Origin: Candidatus Saccharimonadota bacterium
GTDB lineage: Bacteria; Patescibacteriota; Saccharimonadia; Saccharimonadales; Saccharimonadaceae
Assembly (NCBI GenBank): GCA_009783305.1
Contig: WRHJ01000003.1
Location: 1 to 64,000 of the forward strand
DNA length: 64,000 bases
Direction: 5' to 3'
The notes under the pieces are model-generated. The model was given only the letters and a program-made list of their open reading frames with translations, did not search any database and was not told where the DNA came from. Both the position numbers and the translations under genes were made by a program. Of the stretch, positions 49,299 through 57,508 are shown in pieces (within the stretch, counting starts at the first letter, position 1; each line of letters opens with the position of its first letter).

Positions 49299-49661
49299 GG
49301 GGCTGACAAAGCTTAGACGGATTGTTAACATATTCCAGGCGAGTCGAGTTATACCGTAAGTATAAAAATAACTGCAGAAAAAACTGCTAGTAAGCGCATG
49401 ATTTTCATGCCTGCTTACGCAATGGCCTAAGATTTTAGACCATGCTTCCTGCGTGAGGCATCATAGTGCAGAGAAGTATCATATTATGATGCTAAGGTTA
49501 GCCAGCTGAACTCTGGCTGCTCGAAAACTTGTGTCATGGTCAAGTAGAGTTTTGTTTATTCCAGCTCTATTGATATGCCGAGATGAAAGAATAAACTACG
49601 CTCGTAGAATGGGATAGCGAAAACAGTTCGGACCCGGAGGCAGTATCCGGCAGCTCCACCA
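49299..49661 (+). ncRNA. ssrA: tmRNA with atypical T-loop
   Basis: tmRNA rescues stalled ribosomes. Acceptor GGGGCTG (49299-49305) pairs with CAGCTCC (49651-49657), followed by ACCA. The likely tag frame begins at GCA 49374 after ATAACT and reads AEKTASKRMIFMPAYAMA before TAA (49428-49430), 18 codons ending hydrophobic. The T stem CCGGA/TCCGG flanks the loop GGCAGTA (49639-49645), whereas tmRNAs normally have TTCRANT there. A strong terminator follows. Confidence 0.93.
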
Positions 49662-49682
49662 GCTTAGTAAAGCCAACTTATT

Positions 49683-49715
49683 GAACCAAATAAATGAATT
49701 TATTTGGTTCTTTTT
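49683..49715 (+). terminator. tmRNA terminator
   Basis: GAACCAAATAAAT (49683-49695) is complementary to ATTTATTTGGTTC (49698-49710), followed by T5. Confidence 0.9.
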
Positions 49716-49830
49716 GTTGACTTTCCTTACGCTTGCTCAACCTGCGGTTGAAAATCGCAGACTATTACAGACCGAAAACTCTCCTTGGGGATGATTATTT
49801 TTTTAAAGCTGGATAGCACAATACAAAGTG

Positions 49831-49933
49831 AAAGACCGGCAACTGCGAGGAAAGCCGGTCTTTCTATGTAGAGTGTGGAGTTATTTTGGACTTTTTGTTT
49901 TTGGCTTTTGAGTAAAAATTGTATTCAAAAGCT
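49831..49933 (-). ncRNA. Candidate small RNA, about 100 nt
   Basis: On the minus strand, TTGACA (49968-49963) and TACTAT (49945-49940) are 17 bases apart, predicting a start near 49933. The transcript would begin with hairpin GCTTTTGA/TCAAAAGC (49932-49925 with 49911-49904), then an A-rich linker, and end in the strong stem AAAGACCGGC/GCCGGTCTTT (49863-49831) followed by CACTTTG. No coding frame fits. Confidence 0.45.
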
Positions 49934-49939
49934 ACCTCT

Positions 49940-49968
49940 ATAGTAAGGGCCCAAAATGCTTGTGTCAA
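49940..49968 (-). promoter_or_regulatory. Promoter of the candidate sRNA
   Basis: TTGACA and TACTAT with a 17-base spacer on the minus strand (49968-49963 and 49945-49940). Confidence 0.5.
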
Positions 49969-50085
49969 TAGCTATTTGGATACGATTTTTAGAGTTTTCC
50001 ACAGGTCAGGAGCGATTCCGAGAAAGCTTATTTAGGTTATTGGGTCGCGAATTGTAATAAATTGGCGACCTTATATAATGATTGC

Positions 50086-50499
50086 ATGAGCAAAGCACGT
50101 AAATGTCCATTTTGCGAACCAACAAAGATTTTGGAAGAAACTGGATTGGCTTGGTTGCTAGCGAGTGATCCGCGTTTAGCTTTTGGACATTTGTTGGTGG
50201 TACCGAAACGGCACGTTGAGCGACCGTGGGAAATGAGTAGTGACGAAATGAGTGCAGTGTGGAGCTTGATCAAAAAGTATCAAAAATTGTTGTCGGAGAA
50301 AGCGGGGGATGGGTGTGATGTGCGGGAAAATTATCGGCCGTTTTTGCCGCAAAGCCAACTAAAAGTTGATCATGTGCATTGGCACTTGATACCCAGGACT
50401 GACAACGATGAGATTTATATGAAGAGCCAGATTGGTGAAAAGTGGCTGTTTCATAAATTGGGGGATAGGGAATTGGAAGAACTGAAAGGTGTGTTGTAG
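50086..50499 (+). CDS. HIT-family (histidine triad) protein
   Basis: HIT proteins hydrolyse or transfer nucleotides from small phosphate compounds. The 137-residue protein has KCPFCEPTKI at the start, AFGHLLVVPKRHVE and the triad VDHVHWHLIPR at about residues 95-105. Substrate open (Ap4A, adenylates). TATAAT (50074-50079) ends six bases before the ATG at 50086. A perfect 19-bp palindrome lies 20 bases after the stop. Confidence 0.88.
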   Translation: MSKARKCPFCEPTKILEETGLAWLLASDPRLAFGHLLVVPKRHVERPWEMSSDEMSAVWSLIKKYQKLLSEKAGDGCDVRENYRPFLPQSQLKVDHVHWHLIPRTDNDEIYMKSQIGEKWLFHKLGDRELEELKGVL

Positions 50500-50518
50500 A
50501 AAAGACACCTGGTATATT

Positions 50519-50537
50519 TGTTGTAATTTTTACAACA
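50519..50537. repeat. 19-bp palindrome, copy 2 (intergenic)
   Basis: TGTTGTAA-TTT-TTACAACA, perfect arms, identical to the reverse complement of the 37289-37307 copy. A related half-site with TGTTGTAAAA is at 50575, beside it. Confidence 0.75.
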
Positions 50538-50612
50538 TAATTAATTTATGGAATATATCTGATGGAGAATAGAGTGTTGTAAAAAATACTTACAAATTGA
50601 GTAAGAATATTA

Positions 50613-50641
50613 TTGACTTTTTTGCTTATGTTTGCTAGGAT
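50613..50641 (+). promoter_or_regulatory. Strong promoter upstream of the structured RNA
   Basis: TTGACT (50613-50618) and TAGGAT (50636-50641), 17 bases apart, with TTTTTTGCTTATGTTTGC between them. Implied start near 50648. Confidence 0.75.
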
Positions 50642-50647
50642 GATAGT

Positions 50648-50970
50648 GTGCCTTAATAAAAACAAAAATGCACAAAAGAGTTAGAAGAGGGTTTGGCGAA
50701 GGGAAAGGTTATTTCTAGCCATAAATTACAATTAGGAATAGCCTGAGCTCCGCCAAAAAATGGTCGAGAGACCATGAGCGTAGAGCGCATAAGAACCAAT
50801 TATCGTTTGCACATTAAATACCCAATAATAACGATAAGGGTGCTTATAGGGATTTGCTTCACTATATGTGAAGCGGTCAAAGTCTCAAGAGCGGGATTAA
50901 AAGTTGCGGCAATAAGTAGTTTACAAATTGGCCGGATAACTTACCCGCTCGAGAGCCAAGTCTTGTAGGG
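50648..50970 (+). ncRNA. Candidate structured non-coding RNA, about 320 nt
   Basis: A strong promoter leads into DNA with several well-paired elements and no convincing gene. Pairs: TTTGGCG (50692-50698) with CGCCAAA (50751-50757), enclosing an 11-bp stem 50707-50717/50733-50743; ATGGTC-GAGA-GACCAT (50760-50775); GCTTCAC-TATAT-GTGAAGC (50856-50874); GAGCGGG (50889-50895) with CCCGCTC (50944-50950). A 64-codon frame at 50774-50968 overlaps but lacks a Shine-Dalgarno and a -10. No known RNA family is recognised (no SRP, tmRNA or 6S signatures). The 3' end is not defined; no terminator is visible. Confidence 0.5.
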
Positions 50971-51026
50971 AGAAAACCAGTAGAGAAGAAGTGGCAGAGA
51001 GTCAGTGTTTATGCTAGAATTTGCTT

Positions 51027-51395
51027 ATGAATAAGATAGACAGAGTTTTTGTTGTAACTAGCTTGTTGGCTGCGATCTTCCTCATGATTATGATAAATCT
51101 AACAACCCCGTCGGACATTGGTCCGCTGGGGGTTTTAGTTTTTTTTACGTTGATGTATTTGGTTTGTTTGGGAGTGATAGTGGGACTTTGCAGACTCTTC
51201 TTTATTATAAAGGGAAGACTGGGAGATAGGGCCAGAGTTAGTCGCAGAAAAAGCTACTATTACGGGTCTGTTTTAGCGTTTGTGCCGATGGTGCTGATTT
51301 TTATGAGATCATTTGGCGAATTGAATATATTAGAGATAGCTTTGGTGATAATTTTTGCAGTACTGGGGTGTTTTTATATATCTAAAAGAACATAA
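51027..51395 (+). CDS. Small polytopic membrane protein
   Basis: I do not recognise this 122-residue protein. It has four hydrophobic segments (VVTSLLAAIFLMIMINL; VLVFFTLMYLVCLGVIVGL; SVLAFVPMVLIFM; ALVIIFAVLGCFYI) separated by a basic loop (RLGDRARVSRRKSYYYG). TAGAAT (51015-51020) ends six bases before the ATG. Followed by the 51414 gene. Confidence 0.75.
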   Translation: MNKIDRVFVVTSLLAAIFLMIMINLTTPSDIGPLGVLVFFTLMYLVCLGVIVGLCRLFFIIKGRLGDRARVSRRKSYYYGSVLAFVPMVLIFMRSFGELNILEIALVIIFAVLGCFYISKRT

Positions 51396-51413
51396 GCGTG
51401 TTATAGTTGAGAT

Positions 51414-51830
51414 ATGGAAAATGAGGGAGGACACAAGGAGGTTGCGGCTGGAGTGCCGGAGGGCGCTGGCGAGGCGGCTTTTGGCGCCGTAGAGATGGAG
51501 ACATTGCGCGGGAGCGGTGATCCTGAGAGACAAGAGACGCCGGTTATGCCAGCTGCAGAGACTGCACCAGTAATTTTGCCGCCGACGATCCCGATGGTGT
51601 CGAGCAACATAGATGATGCGGGCAGCCAGGATGGGGACGCTCCAGTGGTGGGGCGAGATGCAGAGCGCATGCCCAAAGAGTACGCGAAGCATTTGGTGGA
51701 GATTATGCGGAGATATAAAAAAGAGCCGAATAAATTGCAGCGTTCAGTTACGAATTTGAAATGGGATTATATGGGTAAGGCGTTTAGTCGAAAATTGGGA
51801 GACGGATTGGATGGAAAGGCGAAAAATTAG
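51414..51830 (+). CDS. Hypothetical protein, disordered N-terminus
   Basis: This 138-residue protein has an acidic, Gly/Pro/Ala-rich N-terminal two thirds (likely disordered) and a basic helical end (YAKHLVEIMRRYKKEPNKLQ, then FSRKLGDGL). No family recognised. TTATAG just upstream may be its -10. It lies 24 bases before the large ATPase gene and may be an accessory factor for it (inference). Confidence 0.65.
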   Translation: MENEGGHKEVAAGVPEGAGEAAFGAVEMETLRGSGDPERQETPVMPAAETAPVILPPTIPMVSSNIDDAGSQDGDAPVVGRDAERMPKEYAKHLVEIMRRYKKEPNKLQRSVTNLKWDYMGKAFSRKLGDGLDGKAKN

Positions 51831-51854
51831 GAAACTGAGTGAAGGCAGGCGGCC

Positions 51855-54719
51855 ATGAACGAGATAGTTTTGGGTGTTGTAATAATTACTATAATAGTGG
51901 TAGTGCTAGTGGTTATTTGGCGGATGATTATGAAAGCCGGAAGAGAGCGGAAGGACTATGAGCGTGGCCTAAAAATGGTACCGATGTTGATTCATCTACC
52001 GCCGAGTACGGATGATATTGAAGTTGGAGGCAGGGATGAACGAGACGTGACTAATGAAGCGCTGTCAGAGGCGCAGGTGATGTATAGCATTATTGCCTCG
52101 ACGGCGGTGAAGGGCTTTAAGAGCAGGGTTTATGGGCAGAGGCATATGGGATTCGAGATTGTGGCGCATGATGGCTTTATTAAATATTATGCGGTGGTGC
52201 CGGCGGTGCTAACAGAGACAATTAAGCAGGCGATTGCAGCGGCTTATCCGACGGCTAGATTAGAAGAGGTGGAGGATCCGAATTTCTTTAGTGAAGAGGG
52301 GAAGATTGACGGTACGGTTGGCGGAGAGTTGACCCTGAAGGAGGATTATTGGTATCCGATAGCGACTTTTGAGGAATCGAAGCGGGATGCGAGCCTGGCA
52401 TTACTCAATGCAATGTCAGTGGCGAAAAAAGGAGATGGGGTGGCCCTACAAATTTTATTCCGTCCAGCGGATGAAAAATGGACAAAAAAATCGTTGGAGA
52501 GAGTACAAAATATGCGAGACGGGAAGAAATCGCGTAGACGTTCGAATAATTTATTGGAACGAGCTGTGATGGGCGCGGGATATTTAGTAGTGGACGTGGC
52601 AGAGGCTTTGTGGAAACCACCGGAGGAGCGTAAAAAATCAGAGTCGGAAGAGAAGGTTTTGACTAATTTAGAGCAAGAAGAAATTCAAAAAATTGAGGAG
52701 AAGACCAAGTATCCGGGCTTTGAGACGTTGATACGCGTGATGGCTAGTTCGTCTACTAAATCGCGCTCCGAGGTGTTATTGGGCGGTGTGGTGGCGATAT
52801 TCTCGCAATTTGATCTGCCAAATAACAATGGTTTTAAATATGATGCGTTGAGGGATACTGAGGGATTAGTAAGAGACTATGTATTGAGATTGTTCCCGCA
52901 GGAAGAGAGCGACAGTATATTAAATAGTGTAGAAATGGCAACCCTATTTCATTTACCGAGTCAGAATACGATTCCGACTAGCCAGGTGGAGAGACAGTTG
53001 ACGAAACAGGTGGATGGCCCGGCTAGATTAGTGGAAGAAGGCGTGCTATTGGGCGTAAACGAGTTTCGCGGAGAGCAAAAGGAAATTAGGCTGGCGGAAG
53101 ACGATAGGCGGCGGCATACCTACGTGATTGGTTCTACGGGCATGGGCAAGTCGGTGCTTTTGACGAACATAGCTTATCAGGACATGATGGATGGGAGAGG
53201 GTTTGCATTTATTGACCCGCATGGTGATGCGGTGGAGATGCTGATGAGCAAGGTGCCGCCAGAGCGGATTGATGATGTGATTTATTTTGATCCGGGAGAC
53301 GTGGAGAACCCGATTGGGATGAACATGTTTGAATTTACTGATCCAGAACAGAAGGATTTTATTGTGCAAGAGGGGATAAATATGCTGCAAAGCTTGTATG
53401 ATCCTGGGAATCAAGGTATTTTTGGGCCAAGAGCGCATCATATGTTTAGAAATGCGGCATTGTTGTTGATGAGCGATCCGGAGGGCGGGACCTTTATCGA
53501 TATTCCGAGATGTTTCATTGATCCGGAGTTTGTGAAGTTGAAATTGAAGTTTGTGACGGATAAAACAGTATATGATTATTGGACTAAAGAGTTTCCGGCG
53601 AGCCAGAGGAGTAATGACGCCGGTGAGGTGACAACTTGGTTCGTAAGCAAGTGGGGACCATTCTTGAGCAACCAGATGATGCGAAATATTCTGGGTCAGC
53701 AGAAGAGCGGATTTAATATACGTGACGTGATGGACGAAAAGAAGATTCTGCTGGTTAATCTGAGCAAGGGCAAGATGGGAGAGTTGAACTCGAAGCTGTT
53801 GGGTATGATTTTTGTGATGAAGTTCCAGACAGCGGCGATGAGTCGGGCAGATACCCCAGAGGATAAGCGGACAGACTTTTGCTTATTTGTGGATGAGTTC
53901 CAGAATTTCTCAACAGAAAGTTTTGCGACGATTTTGTCAGAGGCGAGGAAATACCGGTTGAATTTGGTGTTGGCGAATCAGTTTATGACGCAGTTGACGG
54001 ATCAAATACGTGAAGGGGTGCTAGGTAACGTGGGGACAATCATGGCAGGACGATTGGGAGTAACGGATGCGGAGCTGATGGAGAAGGCATTTGCACCGGT
54101 GTTTAATGCGGAGGACTTGCATAAACTGGCAAACTATACGGCGATTGCAACAGTGATGATGTTTAGCGTGCCGAGTGCACCATTTACGATGAAGTTGTTG
54201 CCGCCGATGGGCGATAGTAATCCGGAGATTTTAAAGACTTTGAGAGCGTATTCGGCTACAAAATATGGTCGGACACGGGTGGAGGTTGATAAAGAGATCA
54301 CGGCGAGATTGGCGGCGACAGATGCTGCGGTGCAAAGTCCTGCTGTGCCAGTGGGCGTGCCGATGACTAAGGAGATGGGGGAGGTTCAGCCTGCGGTTGG
54401 TGTACCAATGGCAGCAGCGGCACCGAAGAACTTTTTAGATAGTTGGCTGGAAAAGAAGGCAAAACTAGAGCAAGAGCGGCAGCAAGAGTTAGTTGTGACA
54501 GAAGTGAGCAGTGGTGTCGATATGCCTACTGTTACACCGGTCAACACAGATCATAGCGATGTGGCCGTAGAAGAAGAGTTTGTGCCGGAGGATAATTTTG
54601 CGACTGGGGTGAAAATTGCGCATGACCCGGCCGAGAGAAGATCGGTGGTCGCAAAGGTGCCGCAAAAGGGTGCAAAAGAGCAAAGTCCACCGGATGAGAT
54701 GGTGATAAAATTGAGATAG
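51855..54719 (+). CDS. Large membrane-anchored VirD4/HerA-like ATPase
   Basis: The 954-residue protein has an N-terminal membrane helix (VVIITIIVVVLVVIWRMI), a long region to about residue 410, then a type IV coupling/HerA-type ATPase: Walker A VIGSTGMGKSVLLTN at about 424-433, FAFIDPHGDAVEML, Walker B CLFVDEFQNFS at about 676-684 and LVLANQFMTQLTDQIRE. The C-terminal 200 residues are disordered with Val/Pro/Met repeats. VirD4-like proteins move DNA or protein across the envelope, but no other T4SS gene is in the window. CPR genomes often carry such a protein alone. Codons are typical of the host. Confidence 0.87.
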   Translation: MNEIVLGVVIITIIVVVLVVIWRMIMKAGRERKDYERGLKMVPMLIHLPPSTDDIEVGGRDERDVTNEALSEAQVMYSIIASTAVKGFKSRVYGQRHMGFEIVAHDGFIKYYAVVPAVLTETIKQAIAAAYPTARLEEVEDPNFFSEEGKIDGTVGGELTLKEDYWYPIATFEESKRDASLALLNAMSVAKKGDGVALQILFRPADEKWTKKSLERVQNMRDGKKSRRRSNNLLERAVMGAGYLVVDVAEALWKPPEERKKSESEEKVLTNLEQEEIQKIEEKTKYPGFETLIRVMASSSTKSRSEVLLGGVVAIFSQFDLPNNNGFKYDALRDTEGLVRDYVLRLFPQEESDSILNSVEMATLFHLPSQNTIPTSQVERQLTKQVDGPARLVEEGVLLGVNEFRGEQKEIRLAEDDRRRHTYVIGSTGMGKSVLLTNIAYQDMMDGRGFAFIDPHGDAVEMLMSKVPPERIDDVIYFDPGDVENPIGMNMFEFTDPEQKDFIVQEGINMLQSLYDPGNQGIFGPRAHHMFRNAALLLMSDPEGGTFIDIPRCFIDPEFVKLKLKFVTDKTVYDYWTKEFPASQRSNDAGEVTTWFVSKWGPFLSNQMMRNILGQQKSGFNIRDVMDEKKILLVNLSKGKMGELNSKLLGMIFVMKFQTAAMSRADTPEDKRTDFCLFVDEFQNFSTESFATILSEARKYRLNLVLANQFMTQLTDQIREGVLGNVGTIMAGRLGVTDAELMEKAFAPVFNAEDLHKLANYTAIATVMMFSVPSAPFTMKLLPPMGDSNPEILKTLRAYSATKYGRTRVEVDKEITARLAATDAAVQSPAVPVGVPMTKEMGEVQPAVGVPMAAAAPKNFLDSWLEKKAKLEQERQQELVVTEVSSGVDMPTVTPVNTDHSDVAVEEEFVPEDNFATGVKIAHDPAERRSVVAKVPQKGAKEQSPPDEMVIKLR

Positions 54720-54722
54720 ATA

Positions 54723-54751
54723 TTGACTTTTTTGATAAAGCGTGCTATAAT
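54723..54751 (+). promoter_or_regulatory. Extended -10 promoter of the 54812 gene
   Basis: TTGACT (54723-54728) and TATAAT (54746-54751), 17 bases apart, with TGTGC-like CGTGC just before the -10. Confidence 0.85.
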
Positions 54752-54811
54752 GAGAGTATAGAGTGGTTTGTTAACTGCGAATTGCTGAAGTTCTTTAAGG
54801 AGGGGATGTTT

Positions 54812-55375
54812 ATGTCAACTGGTTATACTAAGCTGATTGAAAATGGTACTGTTACTAGTTTTCGAGGATTTGCGTTTCGCGTGCTGATGGGGACGTGCGA
54901 TGAGACTGAGATGCCTACAGCTGATGAGATAATCGATCAGCAGTCGGTCGACTATCATCGCGAGAGTTTGGCTAGGGCTGAAGCAGAGCTGGAGAGGATC
55001 CGGCAGATGACGCTTGTACAATGGCGCCTTTTGGCTAAAAATGCCAAGGCTGAAGATGCTAAGGAAATTGCTTGCCGTAAGGCGAAAAATAAGCGTCTTG
55101 GCGATATGTTGCGTAAGGTTTTGGCATGGCAAACGCCTACGGAGCAGCATGAGGATTGGAAAAGATTCATGATTGACCAACTCAAGACGTCGATGATATC
55201 GGCAAGAGATTATTGTCCGCCCATGATGTCGTATTGCGAATATCGTCAACGGGCTACTGAAAAAGTCGAGTGGGAGGTAAATTATCACCGGAAAGAGTTG
55301 GCTAAGACTGAACAGAGTAACGCGGAGGCGGTGGAATTTTTTCAGAAATTTATGGCATCATTGCCCGTCGAGTGA
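54812..55375 (+). CDS. Orphan helical protein
   Basis: I do not recognise this 187-residue protein. It is mostly helical and charged (RESLARAEAELERIRQMTLV, then LLAKNAKAEDAKEIA), with no membrane segment. ATG 54812 lies just after TAAGGAGGGG; an ATG further upstream in frame is less likely. It is monocistronic with its own extended -10 promoter and terminator, matching the orphans at 1462, 3936 and 34307. The leader resembles that of prs. Confidence 0.72.
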   Translation: MSTGYTKLIENGTVTSFRGFAFRVLMGTCDETEMPTADEIIDQQSVDYHRESLARAEAELERIRQMTLVQWRLLAKNAKAEDAKEIACRKAKNKRLGDMLRKVLAWQTPTEQHEDWKRFMIDQLKTSMISARDYCPPMMSYCEYRQRATEKVEWEVNYHRKELAKTEQSNAEAVEFFQKFMASLPVE

Positions 55376-55410
55376 TTCTCTGAAGATGCAGCAAAAGTAT
55401 ATTCATACGA

Positions 55411-55439
55411 GCCGCCAGGTATTTATCTGGCGGCTTTTT
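55411..55439 (+). terminator. Terminator of the 54812 gene
   Basis: GCCGCCAG (55411-55418) pairs with CTGGCGGC (55427-55434), loop GTATTTAT, then T5. Confidence 0.88.
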
Positions 55440-55516
55440 CTTGTCTGCTGCAGGGTTGCAAATAGGGGTGGGGAATGCTACAATTATAGGTAGAAAATAG
55501 ATTATAAAGAGGTAAT

Positions 55517-57499
55517 ATGGCTGACAAGCCCAATAGTTACGACAGTTCGCAAATTCAGGTCTTAGAGGGCCTGGAGCCGGTGCGCAAGCGTCCGGGGATG
55601 TATATTGGATCGACAGGCTATGATGGCTTGCACCATTTGGTGAAAGAGATTGCTGACAACTCGATTGATGAGGCGATTGCTGGGTTTGCGACACGAGTTG
55701 ATGTGGTCTTATTGGCGGATGGTGGTGCGAGAGTGACGGACGATGGGCGGGGTATTCCGGTGGAGACGCATCCGAAGACTGGCAGATCGACACTGGAGAC
55801 GGTATTGACCATTTTACATGCGGGTGGAAAGTTTGGCGGTGGCGGGTATAAGGTTTCTTCGGGGTTACACGGCGTAGGCTCATCAGTGGTGAACGCTTTG
55901 TCGGAGAAGATGATTGCTGAGGTTTTTAAGGACGGTAAGATTTATAGAATTGAGTTTGACAAGGGCAAGCCTGTGGGGGATTTGAAAGAGTTTGGCAAGA
56001 CGGAAAATACTGGGACGGCGATTACGTTTTATCCGGATCCGACGATTTTTAAAGAGACGGTGGAGTTTGATTATGACTGGGTAGTGAATTATTTGCGGCA
56101 TCAGGCTTATTTGACTAAGGGTGTTTTGACAACAGTATATGATGAGCGCACGGGCAAACGGGACGCGTTTTATTTTGAGGGCGGGATTAGGAGTTATGTT
56201 AAGAAGTTGAACGTGGGCAAGGAAGTGTTGGCCGACGACATCTTTTATGTAGAGAAGGAAGTGGGGGATGGTGTGGTGGAGATTGCAGTGCAATATAATG
56301 ATACGTTTGCGGAGACGCTGCGGCCCTTTGCGAACAATGTATTGACGCCGGACGGCGGGATGCACGTGATTGGCTTTAGAACGGCCTTAAATCGCGTCAT
56401 AAACGATTATGCGCGTAAAAATGGACTACTGAAGGAGAAGGAAGAGAATCTGACAGGTGACGATATCAAGGAAGGTTTGACGGCAGTAATTTTAGTAAAG
56501 CTGCCGGATCCGCAGTTTGAGGGCCAGACGAAGAATAAGCTGGGGAATCCGGAAGTACGCGGTTATGTCGATAAAGTAATGAGCGAGTATTTTGCTTATT
56601 ATTTGGAAGAGAACCCGAATGTGGCTAAGAAAATTGTGGGGAAGGCGACTTTGGCGGCGCGAGCGCGAAAGGCGGCGCGAGCGGCGCGAGACAATGTGAT
56701 TCGCAAGGGAGCATTTGAGGGTTTGAACTTGCCATCGAAGTTGGCGGATTGTTCTTCGCGGGATCGGACAGAGTGCGAATTATTTATCGTGGAGGGTAAT
56801 TCGGCGGCTGGCTCAGCAAAGGAGGGGCGTGATAGCAAGATTCAGGCGATTCTGCCATTGCGCGGCAAGGTTTTAAATACGGAACGGGCGCGACTAGATA
56901 AGATGTTTGCGAACGCAGAAATTGTATCTTTGATTAAGGCTTTGGGCGTGGGGATTGGCGAGCAGTTTGATATCAATGGACTGCGCTACTGGAAAATTGT
57001 GTTTATGACGGATGCGGATGTGGATGGCGCGCATATTTCGACGCTTTTGATGACATTTTTCTTCCGTTATATGCCGGAAGTGATTAAGGGTGGACACGTT
57101 TATTTGGCGAAACCGCCGTTGTTTGGGCTGATTAAGGGGACAGGCAGCGCTAGAAAGATAGATTATATATACGATGAGGCGGGGCTGGAGAAAACTTTGG
57201 ACAAAAAGATAGAAGAGCGACGCAAGGTTGGTACGAAGATAGATGAGGGCGCCGAGAGATTTAAGCAAGCGGGTTATAGTGCGCAACAGCGGTTCAAGGG
57301 GTTGGGCGAGATGGATGCGGCGCAGTTGTGGGAGACGACGATGAATCCGAAGAATAGGACCTTGGTTCGCGTAAATATCGAAGATGCGGAGAAAGCGGAT
57401 GCTATATTCACGAAGCTGATGGGCGACGAAGTCGAGATGCGTAAAAACTTTATACAGTCGCGGGCGAAGACCGTTGATCTGGATGATCTGGATTTCTAA
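55517..57499 (+). CDS. gyrB: DNA gyrase subunit B
   Basis: GyrB supplies the ATPase and metal-binding functions of gyrase. The 660-residue protein has the GHKL ATPase (KEIADNSIDEAIAG, VTDDGRGIPVE, GLHGVGSSVVNAL), the transducer and the TOPRIM domain with EGNSAAGSAKEGRDSKIQAI and MTDADVDGAHISTLL, ending KGLGEMDAAQLWETTMNP. Followed by gyrA after nine bases, the two as one transcript. Confidence 0.98.
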   Translation: MADKPNSYDSSQIQVLEGLEPVRKRPGMYIGSTGYDGLHHLVKEIADNSIDEAIAGFATRVDVVLLADGGARVTDDGRGIPVETHPKTGRSTLETVLTILHAGGKFGGGGYKVSSGLHGVGSSVVNALSEKMIAEVFKDGKIYRIEFDKGKPVGDLKEFGKTENTGTAITFYPDPTIFKETVEFDYDWVVNYLRHQAYLTKGVLTTVYDERTGKRDAFYFEGGIRSYVKKLNVGKEVLADDIFYVEKEVGDGVVEIAVQYNDTFAETLRPFANNVLTPDGGMHVIGFRTALNRVINDYARKNGLLKEKEENLTGDDIKEGLTAVILVKLPDPQFEGQTKNKLGNPEVRGYVDKVMSEYFAYYLEENPNVAKKIVGKATLAARARKAARAARDNVIRKGAFEGLNLPSKLADCSSRDRTECELFIVEGNSAAGSAKEGRDSKIQAILPLRGKVLNTERARLDKMFANAEIVSLIKALGVGIGEQFDINGLRYWKIVFMTDADVDGAHISTLLMTFFFRYMPEVIKGGHVYLAKPPLFGLIKGTGSARKIDYIYDEAGLEKTLDKKIEERRKVGTKIDEGAERFKQAGYSAQQRFKGLGEMDAAQLWETTMNPKNRTLVRVNIEDAEKADAIFTKLMGDEVEMRKNFIQSRAKTVDLDDLDF

Positions 57500-57508
57500 G
57501 GAGGAACT

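Larger units (their letters stand above)
49716..50085. other. Intergenic region, no CDS
   Basis: No coding frame is supported. It holds hairpin CTGCG/CGCAG near 49752, the candidate leftward sRNA (49831-49933) with its promoter at 49968, and hairpin GTCGC/GCGAC (50044-50068) just before the HIT gene. The HIT gene -10 TATAAT is at 50074-50079. Confidence 0.5.

Noticed and set aside
50774-50968. 64-codon frame starting MSVERIRTNY
   Set aside because: No -10 or Shine-Dalgarno in the positions used by other genes, and it lies across several RNA stems; I describe the region as candidate ncRNA instead.
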